64,000 nucleotides of DNA, taken from positions 194,507,918-194,571,917 of the forward strand of contig NC_134400.1 of NCBI RefSeq assembly GCF_050003625.1, read 5' to 3'. Under the pieces are notes generated by a model. That model was given only the letters and a program-made list of their open reading frames with translations. It did no database searches and was not told where the DNA came from. Below are positions 13,201 to 25,200 of the stretch, piece after piece (within the stretch, counting starts at the first letter, position 1; every line of letters starts with the position of its first letter). A program made the position numbers and the translations under genes. The DNA is from Haematobia irritans. Its lineage: Eukaryota > Arthropoda > Insecta > Diptera > Muscidae.

Positions 13201-16200
13201 ATTCACATGTGAGTATTTGTTCAGTTCCATAATCCCTTGGATAATTCATGGGAAAATAGGGTGTTGATATTATTTGAGGGCCTTTCGCATTGGGATCATT
13301 TGTTAAGCTAGATTGGTGCGGTATACCGCTAACGATTTTTACATTACCTGGAAATAAGTTATAAAGGGTGATTCTTTTGAGGTTAGGATTTTCATGCATT
13401 AGTATTTGACAGATCACGTGGGATTTCAGACATGGTGTCAAAGAGAAAGATGCTCAGTATGCTTTGACATTTCATCATGAATAGACTTACTAACGAGCAA
13501 CGCTTGCAAATCATTGAATTTTATTACCAAAATCAGTGGCAGAAAATCCGCTTTTTTATCGACAAATTTTGTTCAGCGATGAGGCTCATTTCTGGTTGAA
13601 TGGCTACGTAAATAAGCAAAATTGCCGCATTTGGAGTGAAGAGCAACCAGAAGCCGTTCAAGAACTGCCCATGCATCCCGAAAAATGCACTGTTTGGTGT
13701 GGTTTGTACGCTGGTGGATTCATTGGACCGTATTTTTTCAAAGATGCTGTTGGACGCAACGTTACGGTGAATGGCGATCGCTATCGTTCGATGCTAACAA
13801 ACTTTTTGTTGCCAAAAATGGAAGAACTGAACTTGGTTGACATGTGGTTTCAACAAGATGGCGCTACATGTCACACAGCTCGCGATTCTATGGCCATTTT
13901 GAGGGAAAACTTCGGAGAACAATTCATCTCAAGAAATGGACCGGTAAGTTGGCCACCAAGATCATGCGATTTGACGCCTTTAGACTATTTTTTGTGGGGC
14001 TACGTCAAGTCTAAAGTCTACAGAAATAAGCCAGCAACTATTCCAGCTTTGGAAGACAACATTTCCGAAGAAATTCGGGCTATTCCGGCCGAAATGCTCG
14101 AAAAAGTTGCCCAAAATTGGACTTTCCGAATGGACCACCTAAGACGCAGCCGCGGTCAACATTTAAATGAAATTATCTTCAAAAAGTAAATGTCATGGAC
14201 CAATCTAACGTTTCAAATAAAGAACCGATGAGATTTTGCAAATTTTATGCGTTTTTTTTAAAAAAAAAGTTATCAAGCTCTTAACAAATCACCCTTTAGT
14301 TAAATATAATTACAATCGAAAAGTAAAAATAAATTTTAAAATTCATTTTGAATCAAGAACGTCTTCCTGTTTAAATATACACACAAACAAGTATATACGG
14401 ACTTAAGTTCGGCCGGGCCGAATCTGATGCAAACCATGAATCAAAAAATATAATTGTTTCCTTAGAAAACACTTCGTCAGGTTACTTATATAGAATACAC
14501 ATGGGAGCTGTACCAAAACATGGACCGACCGACACCATATTCGTGATGGTGATCGGTGATCGGTCTATATGGTGGGTATATCAAAATCGATGGATACGCC
14601 CCATATTCGCATTACTTATGTGTGGACCAAAAATACCTCTTAATTTTGAGTTCAAGGCAAATCGCATAAAAATTGGGATGTCTACAAACTTAAGAGTTCA
14701 AATCTGAAGATCGGTAAATACGAAAACATTAACCGATGCGGGGTCTACAACCAAACCGTTGACCTATACACACCATATACACTTATCTATGAACCGAATA
14801 TACCTCTCGATTTTGAATTTCAGCCAAATCGGATAAAAGTTCGGATGTGTAGACATTCAAGAAGTCAAATCAGGAGATCGGGCTATAGGGGGGCTAAACT
14901 AAACTTTGGACCTATACACACCATAGTCGGCACACCTTTTTATTGACCCAAAATACCTCTAGGTTTTTAATTTCATGTATATCGGAGAAAAATTTCGATG
15001 TCTAGAAGCTCAAGAAGTAAAATCGGGAGATTTGGCTATATGGGGCCTATACCAAAAATGGACCTATACACACCACCTTCGACACACCTATTTGTGGGCC
15101 TAAAATACCACTAGATTTCCAATTTCAGACAAATCGGATAAAAACTACGGTTTCTAGAAACCCAAGAAGTAAAATCGGGAGAATGGCCTGTATGAGGGCT
15201 ATACCAAGACATGGAGCGATACACACCATTTCCGGTACACCTATTTGTGGACCTGAAATACCTCTAGATTTCCAATTTTAGACAAATCGAATAAAAACTA
15301 CGGCTTCTGGGAGGTATATAAAACCTGGACCTATATAGCCCATCTTCGAACTTGGCCTGCGAATCTGTGCCAAATTTCAGGGCAATAGCGCCATTATTGA
15401 AGATAGTAGCGTGATTACAACAGACGGCCAGACGGAGATACTTATATCGTCTTACAATTTATTATATATACCAAAACAAGGACCGATATACACCATCTTC
15501 GACACACCTATTTGTGGGCCAAAAATACAACTAGATTTCCAATTTTAGACAAATCGGATTACAAATACGGTTTCTAGAAACCCAAGAAGTAAAATCGGGA
15601 GAATGCACCCAGAGAAGGAATATGATCACCTCAGCCATGTTTTAAGAGCAAAATGTTATTTTTGGGTGGTGACCATGTAACATGGTTTTCACAACCATGT
15701 TTTTTTCTCGGAAATCATGTTTCTGATTTCGGCAAGCAGGTTATATTTGACGAGAAAATAACGTTTTAGTGACAAACATGTTACATGGTCACTATACAAA
15801 AATAACATTTTGCTCTTGAAACATGTTTGAGGCGATCATATTCCTTCTCTGCGTGTGGTCTATACCAAGACATGGAGCGATACACCTATTTGTGGTCCTT
15901 AAATACATCTAGATTCCCAATTTTAGGCAAATCGAATAAAAACTACGGCTTCTGGGAGGTATATAAAACCTGGACCTATATAGCCCATCTTCGAACTTGG
16001 CCAAATTTCAGAGCAATAGCGCCATTATTGAAGACAGTAGCATGATTACAACAGACGGCCATGCGGAGATACTTATATCGTCTTACAATTTATTATATAA
16101 CAGGTTGGCTAATAAGTCCCCGGTCTAACAAAGAAAAACACATTTTTTGTCAAAATTCGTTTTTATTTTTCAACATAGTTCCCTTCAAGAGCGATACAAC

Positions 16201-19200
16201 GATTATAACGACCTTCCAATTTTTTGATACCATTTTGGTAGTACTCCTTCGGGTTTGCCTCAAAATAGGCCTCAGTTTCGGCGATCACCTCTTCATTGCA
16301 GACAAATTTTTTCCCTGCGAGCAAGAAAAAGTCGCTGGGGGCCAGATCTGGAGAATACGGTGGGTGGGGAAGCAATTGGAAGCCCAATTCATGAATTTTT
16401 GCCATCGTTCTCAATGACTTGTGGCACGGTGCATTGTCTTTTTCTTCTTCATATGGGGCCGTTTTGCCGCGATTTCGACCTTCAAACGCCAATAACGCCA
16501 TATAATAGTCACTGTTGATGGTTTTTCCCTTCTCAAGATAATCGATAAAAATTATTCCATGTGCATCCCAAAAAACAGAGGCCATTACTTTGCCAGCGGA
16601 CTTTTGAGTCTTTCCACGCTTCGGAGACGGTTCACCGGTCGCTGTCCACTCAGCCGACTGTCGATTGGACTCGGGAGTGTAGTGATGGAGCCATGTTTCA
16701 TCCATTGTCATATATCGACGGAAAAACTCGGGTGTATTACGAGTTAACAGCTGCAAACACCGCTCAGAATCATCAACACGTTGTTGTTTTTGGTCAAATG
16801 TGAGCTCGCGCTGCACCCATTTTGCACAGAGCTTCCGCATATCCAAATATTGATGAATGATATGACCAACACGTTCCTTTGATATCTTTAAGACCTCTGC
16901 TATCTCGATCAATTCCATTTTACGGTCATTCAAAATCATTTTGTGGATTTTTTTGATGTTTTCGTCGGTAACCACCTCTTTCGGGCGTCCACTGCGTTCA
17001 CCGTTCACCGTCCTCCGTGTTCATTTCACCACGCTTGAATTTTGCATACCAATCAATTATTGTTGATTTCCCTGGGGCAGAGTCCGTAAACTCATTATCA
17101 AGCCAAGTTTTTGCTTCCACCGTATTTTTTCCCTTCAGAAAACAGTATTTTATTAAAACACGAAATTAATTTTTTTCCAGTTTTTTCACAATAACAAAAG
17201 TTGCTTCACAAAAGACGCTCTATCTCACAAACTAATTGACTTACAGACGTCAAATTTTAACACGAATCATTTGAAGGTTGGTACTATATAAAAATAATAT
17301 GCATTTAATACTAGCGACGTCATCTATGTGTCAGACCGGGGACTTATCAGCCAACGTGTTATGGAAGCTACCACGATGCAATGGTTAGCATACTCGCTTG
17401 CGATACAAAGGGTCATGGGTTCAATGCTAGTTTCAACCGAACTCCAACAAGTTTTTCAGCACAGGTTGCTGGTTCGTCGTAATAAGAAATACCGTTCTGA
17501 CTCGGCCATAAAGGGGAGGATCCCTGCCATTGAGCTAAAAAGGGAAAGGGGCACGACTCTGTGATAAGATAGAAGTGATATAACGGGATGTCCTATACCA
17601 AACCTAACATATGGCTCTCCTCTATCTATCTATCATTTTCTGGATGGATGATAAATTTTCAGTTAGAAACTTCGCACACTTCTCTTCATCAGTCGCCGAC
17701 AGATCTCCAAATGTCTTATATTCTAGGGGTGTTGGAGAGGCCCCTCACAGTGTTTGAACTAGACCTGAGGGTTACATTGCTTCATACTGAACTTTGGATG
17801 ACATTTTAGCGATTTTTTTTTTGTACATAAAAACATGATAAGGCTTGATTCGACTTCTATTGATTTAAATTGAAAAGTCCAAGAAGTCTAAAAAGTCTTT
17901 CAAATAGGAATACAGAAGGAACAACGCATAAACAAGCATTCGCCTTTCGAGGGACGCTATGATTGTGTTTGCACATTCATAGAGGTGAGATTGAGATGAA
18001 TGAGTATTAGTGAAGCTGGCTTAAGAGAGATTTCATTTAGTGTAGAGTAACATGAATGTAAAAAAGTTCTCCCATGAGATAAATTTTTTCTCTTTTTACA
18101 TCGGTATTTGTGCATTACATGCGGTTTACTATTTTTTGAAGCATTGTCGTGGAATTACAATAACGTGGAATTGGATAGTAAATAACATACATAACGAAAG
18201 GCTTTATTGTATGGCTGCCTTCTTTTGTTTTCACTGTCATGGAAAGACCAGTCGTGTTACCCCCGCGTATTAACGTCGTTTCACCTTTAAAAGCGGGCAG
18301 CTAAATGAGCCCTAAATTATGGGGTGTGATGCACTTTTGGATGTGATAGGGGTATGCAACATGCAAAAGAAAAAAATTTTTTGTTTTCTTTGTTATAACT
18401 GTTTTGTTTAGTACAGGGTGGCCGACATGTACAGTGCTATATTTTTAGCCGGATACTGAAACGGGCAATTAAAGTCCAAATGCATGCTAACTTAACTTAT
18501 AATTAATTAGTAATCGAGCTTTATGGACTTTAAGTAGATTAAGGAACTTGATCAATAGAACCATTGAAAAGAAAACGCCAAATACAAATCTATACAAGCC
18601 TAAACTGTACATATTTCAGTTTGGGCGAATGAACTTTTCCACAGCCTTTAGTATAGATCTGGCTGGGATAGATAACTTAATTTTGGACCCATTATGCTAA
18701 CTCCTTATTTTAATGTTCAAAACTAAAAATGGTCGGATATAAGAGAAAGCTGCCCAATTTTGAATTATTTGTCATTAGAACACTAAATTCGGTAACTGAC
18801 CATTTTGGTTTGCACCATTTAGTCTTTGGGTCTTTCCAGTTGTTGTTGTAACAGTTTTTAATGTAGTTTCATCCATTCTGGTCTATGCTTATGTACTTCA
18901 ACTAGTAGCCAGAACAAGGATGGGGTGTGTCCCATCCTTGTTCTGGCTACTACGCTGCTATCAATCACTGATAAGTAGGAATTGAGGCGGCTACACTTGC
19001 CTGATTTTAGTTGGAACAAAACTACCCCGGTCTGCCGTGGGGGGTCTCTCTCCTCCGGTGCTATGGGCGGTGCTCGGACTCCGAGAACAGGATTACCTTG
19101 TAGCTTCTCACCGCTTCAACTACAGTATCCTCATGAATCCTGAGGCTCTCTTTTATAACGCTGGATCTCGCGCTCTAGAAGGGGAAGATCAACCCTTACA

Positions 19201-22200
19201 TTTCTGGGTGGAGGTTGTCTATCCACAAGATGGTGATTTGGATGACTGCTTCGATAGTAACCCAAGAGGCACTGCTTTGACAACATGTAATTGTGTCGAC
19301 ACACTGGGATGATCTTGGTCTCCGCATAAAGGTGATCCAGGGGTGTACAGCGGAGACATCCTGTTGCAGTTCTACGGGCAGCGTTCTGACAGGTCTGTAT
19401 TTTATTCCACTGTGTGTCGCTCGTTTGAGGCGTCCACACTGGCGCTGGGCGCTGCATAATTTACCACAAACCGGCTTTGTCCGCACCCCAAGTGCTGCCG
19501 ACAAGCGACTTGAGGACAGTGTTTCTACCGCGGAGCTTATCACAAATTGCAGTGGCGTGGGCGGACGACTCAAAGAGTCTGTCGAATGTGACCCCGAGAA
19601 TCTTAGGGGGTAATTTGTGGTCGGAATTATTTCGCCGTCGACTCTGACATTCAACTGCCTGCGTACTTCCGCCGTCCATGTAGTGAATAGTGTGTCTGAT
19701 GATTTCAAATTTCTTGCAGTGAAATAACTGGTAAGATCAGCGAGGTAGACGTTCAGTCGATTGCATATGTCATCAACAATGGATGCCCGGATGCCATGAT
19801 CGTACGATCGTCCGTATATGATACAATCTCGACGCTGTCAGGAGGGGATGTAATCGAGACAGGTAGAGATTAAACAGTACCGGAGATATCACCCCACCCT
19901 GGGGAACTCCCTGTTAAACTCTGCGGGGTTTTGACTTCTTGTCCCTGAATTCCACGTACTTGGTTCTTGGTTCCTGCCGGTAGGGACGTATTCTCGATGT
20001 CCTCGAATGGTGTGGCATGGTTGACCGTATCGAATGTCTTCGATAGGTCAAGCGCCACGAGGACAGTCCTGTGACACGGCTTGGGTTGATTGTGTGTGTG
20101 CTGAAATGGCATGCAAGGCTGTAGTCGTGCTATGTACCTTAAGGAATCCATGTTGATGGTGGGCAGCTGGAAAATTCTCCACAAGGCTGGTGAGTAGTAG
20201 TGCCTCAAGTGTCTTGGCTACTGGCGAGAGAAGGGATATCGGTTTGTACGATTCACCGTTACTAGAATCTTTGCCTGGCTTCAGTGGTGGAATCACCCTA
20301 CCCATCTTCCAGACATCGGGTCTGGTCAGGTACTCAACTTCCAGTATTCCCAGATGCTTCAGCATTTGCATTGACTTTCCGTCGGGGTCCAGCGCCTTGG
20401 ATGGTTTCACGCTGTTGATGACATTCGGCTGTGGTAAATTGTGGTGTGTCATCGGCTCGGAGACCACGTATGCGACGAGTGGCTCTCCTTTTCGCTCTAT
20501 CACTCTCGGGATGCTTGACAAACTGTCGGTTGAAAAATCTGGCGCATCTCTTCGAATCAGTCACCGTCATGTTGCCAAAGGTGACTGCGATCCCATCATC
20601 CATTGTGGTGGGGTTCGAGAGGGCTCTCACTGTTGACCACAATTTACCAGTTCCTGTGCCTGTTACATTGCTTCAGGTGCTCTAACCAAGTGTTCCGCTT
20701 GTGCTCATCGACTATCTTACCAATCTCTAGATTCTGTTCCCTGATTCTAGGATCAGCAGGCGTTTACCACGCTCGTTGCGAGTCCCGCCGCTTCGGCTGG
20801 AAAGTTGAGCCTCACTTGGGCAATTCGACCAGCGGGTACGAAGCGAGCGACTGCTGCGTTCATGATGTCCCGGAACACCCTCTGGGCAACATGGACATGA
20901 GAGAGGCTTTCTTTTGATTGATAAACGTCAGGCGTTCAGATGTTATGAAATCGGAGAGTCGGTTAATGATGAGAATTATGGGGATCCCAATGAAATGACG
21001 GGTTGCCAGGAAACGTCATTTATCAGGCCAGGCGACGCTAAAGATAAATCTGGCGAACTGCTGCAATCACCCATAATTCTCGTGTGGGCCTTTTCGTTCG
21101 TGCAAAATGTGGAATGAACTATCTGCTCTGCCAATGCTATGTCACTCTGGTCATTACCTAGGAGAGAATGCCAAAGTTCATGGTGGGCATTAAAGTCCAG
21201 TCCAGTCTATTTTCTGAACATCAGTGAGCACTTGCACTTTTTGAAACTTCAACTACTTTAGTCCAAGCTCATTTTCAATATGTGTAGCATCTGTTCTCTG
21301 TTCAGCTCAAGATAAAGTTTTCTACGATTGAGGCGTGGATTTCGATTAAATCTAGCCTTCATTTTTCGGATAATATCTAGTGTTGTTACCGTTTCGCCCA
21401 CTTTTTGGAGGCTATGCAATACTTCCAGTATCACGGAAACGAGCAATGCTATGAGAAAAAAGGCTTATTCACATTTAAATGCTGGAGGGCTCCAATTCAC
21501 TGTTGCCACAGTTTGTAGATTTTTTAAAAGTTTGGAAGGATTTTCCATAATATTCCTCTACAACTAAAAGGTACTTCATAATTTTTCTATAGAAATAAAA
21601 TTTTGACAAAATTTTCTATAGAAATAAAATTTTGACAAAATTTTCTATAGAAATAAAATTTTGACAAAATTTTCTATAAAAATAAAATTTTGACAAAATT
21701 TTCTATAGAAATACAATTTTGACAAAATGTTCTATAGAAATAAAATTTTGAGAACATTTTCTATAGAAATAAAATTTCTACAAAATTTCTGTAGAAATAA
21801 AATTTTGAAAAAAAAATTCTATAGCAATAAAATGTTGACAAAATTTTTTTATGGAAATAAATTTTTGACAAAATTGTCTATAGAAATAAAATTTTGACAA
21901 AATTTTCTATAGAAATAAAATTTTGACAAAATTTTCTATAGAAATAAAATTTTGACAAAATTTTCTATAGAAATAAAATTTTGACAAAATTTTCTATTGA
22001 AATAAAATTTTGACAAAATTTTCTATAGAAATAAAATTTTGACAAAATTTTCTATAGAAATAAAATTTTGACAAAATTTTCTATAGAAATACAGTTTTGA
22101 CAAAATTTTCTATAGAAATAAAATTTTGCAAAATTTTCTATAGAAATAAAATGTTGACAACATTTTCTATAGAAGTACAGTTTTGACAAAATTTTCTATA

Positions 22201-25200
22201 GAAATAAAATTTTGACAAAATTTTCTATAGAAATAAAATTTCTACAAAATTTCTGTAGAAATAAAATTTTGACAAAATTTTCTATAGAAATAAAATTTTG
22301 ACAAAATTTTCTATAGAAATAAAATTTTGACAAAATTTTCTATAGAAATAAAATTTTGACAACATTTTTTATAGAAATAAAATTTTGACAAAATTTTCTA
22401 TAGAAATAAAATTTTGACAAAATTTTCTATAGAAATACAGTTTTGAGAAAATTTTCTATAGATATAAAATTTTGACAAAATTTTCTATAGAAATAAAATT
22501 TTGACAAAATTTTCTATAGAAATAAAATTTTGACTAAATTTTCTATTGAAATAAAATTTTGACAAAATTTTCTATAGAAATAAAATTTTGACAAAATTTT
22601 CTATTGAAATAACATTTTGACAAAATTTTCTATAGAAATAAATTTTTGACAAAATTTTCTATAGAAATAAAATTTTGACAAAATTTTCTATAGAAATAAA
22701 ATTTTGACAAAATTTTCTATAGAAATAAAATTTTGACAAAATTTTCTATAGAAATAAAATGTTGACAAAATTTTCTATAGAAATACAGTTTTGACAAAAT
22801 TTTCTATAGATATAAAATTTTGACAAAAATTTCTATAGAAATAAAATTTTGACAAAATTGTCTATAGAAATAAAATTTTGACAAAAATTTCTATACAAAT
22901 AAAATTTTGACAAAATTGTCTATAGAAATAAAATTTTGACAAAAATTTCGATAGAAATAAAATTTTGACAAAATTTTCTATAGAAATAAAATTTTGAAAA
23001 AATTGTCTATAGAAATAAAATTTTGACAAAAATTTCTATACAAATAAAATTTTGACAAAATTGTCTATAGAAATAAAATTTTGACAAAAATTTCGATAGA
23101 AATAAAATTTTGACAAAATTTTCTATAGAAATAAAATTTTTGACAAAATTTTTTTATGGAAATAAATTTTTGAGAAAATTTTCTATAGAAATAAAATTTT
23201 GAGAAAATTTTCTATAGAAATATAATTTTGACAAAATTTTCTATAGAAATAAAATTTTGAAAAAAAAATCTATAGCAATAAAATGTTGACAAAATATTTT
23301 TATGGAAATAAATTTTTGACAAAATTTTCTATAGAAATAAAATTTTGACAAAATTTTCTATAGAAATAATATTCTGACAAAATTTTCTATAGAAATAAAA
23401 TTTTGACAAAATTTTCTATAGAAATAAAATTTTGACAAAATTTTCTATAGAAATAAAATTTTGAGAAAATTTTCTATAGAAATAAAATTTTGACAAAATT
23501 TTCTATAGAAATAAAATTTTGACAAAATTTTCTATAGAAATAAAATTTTAACAAAATTTTCTATAGAAATAAAATTTTGAAAAAATTGTCTATAGAAATA
23601 AAATTTTGACAAAAATTTCTATACAAATAAAATTTTGACAAAATTGTCTATAGAAATAAAATTTTGACAAAAATTTCGATAGAAATAAAATTTTGACAAA
23701 ATTTTCTATAGAAATAAAATTTTTGACAAAATTTTTTTATGGAAATAAATTTTTGAGAAAATTTTCTATAGAAATAAAATTTTGAGAAAATTTTCTATAG
23801 AAATAAAATTTTGACAAAATTTTCTATAGAAATAAAATTTTGAAAAAAAAATCTATAGCAATAAAATGTTGACAAAATATTTTTATGGAAATAAATTTTT
23901 GACAAAATTTTCTATAGAAATAAAGTTTTGACAAAATTTTCTATAGAAATAAAATTTTAACAAAATTGCCGATAAAAATAAAATTTTGACAAAACTTTTT
24001 ATAGAAATAAATTTTTGACAAAATTTTCTATAGAAATAAAATTTTGACAAAATTTTCTATAGAAATAAAATTTTAACAAAATTTTCGATAAAAATAAAAT
24101 TTAGACAAAACTTTTTATAGAAATAAAATTTTGACAAAATTTTCTATAGAAATAAAATTTTGACAAAATTTCTATAGAAATAAAATTTTAACAAAATTTT
24201 CGATAAAAATAAAATTTTGTCAAATCTTTTTATAGAAATAAAATTTTGACAAAATTTTCTATAGAAATAAAATTTTGACAAAATTTTCTAAAGAAATAAA
24301 ATTTTGACAAAATTTTCTATAGAAATAAAATTTTGACAAAATTTTCTATAGAAATAAAATTTTGAAAAAATAACCATATGTTAGGAATAAAAGTTTTGTT
24401 TTTGGTAAAATATGCTCTTAATTTTGGTAAATTATTTTTGGCTCGAGTGGCAACCGTGCTCCAATTCCATCATGGATAACCTTATTTGCTTTTGTAAGCT
24501 TGTAAACACTAAAATGGGCACTCACTGGAACAAATCTGTGATTTGTCAGGCTAGCGTTTTAGAAATTTTGGCAACCTGAAATTGATTGCAATACATATCG
24601 GCCACTAACCCTTTATGCTAATGTGTTACTTTAAGAAACATTTGCCTTTGTCTGAAGACATACAACTTTAACGGAGGCACACATATTTCGAAAATTTATT
24701 TCCTAAATTTTAATAAAAAAATTTTATTGAAGCAAATATTTGAAAATTTCTTGTAAATAAAATTTTATTATTTTAAAAAAAATTTTCCTTAACATTGCGT
24801 ATCCTAAAATTTTGGTTGCGAAATATTTAATACGAAATAAATATTTTTTTCAGTGGACTATTTAAATGAAATTTTTAATAAAATAAATTAATAATTTCCG
24901 TGATTTCAAAAAATAATTAATTTTATTGAAAAAACCCAAATCAAATATTTCTGGGTATTTTTAATACAATTTCTTGAGATTTCTACCATGTGTTACTTAC
25001 GTTCGGAAAAGTACTGCAACGAGAAAACATGAACATTTGTTGCCCGATAGAAAAATTTCAAAAGCAATGTACGCGTTTTACTGCGAAATACTTTTCCTTC
25101 GCCACAAAATTCCTGTCCCGATATTGTGGTATCATAGGGTGGTTCCGAGAATTGTATGTGTTCGCAGGGACATAGTGATGACTTTCCCACCGCTGTATTG

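Noticed and set aside
17363..17440. tRNA gene
   Set aside because: A and B boxes are present, but no acceptor stem or full cloverleaf can be formed, and the body matches another SINE copy.
19037..20685. Plus-strand frames of 80 to 150 codons
   Set aside because: They are antisense to a recognisable but frameshifted LINE reverse transcriptase.
21575..24375. Regular 29-bp array as a CRISPR array
   Set aside because: The units are contiguous with no unique spacers, the host is a eukaryote, and no cas-like gene is present.
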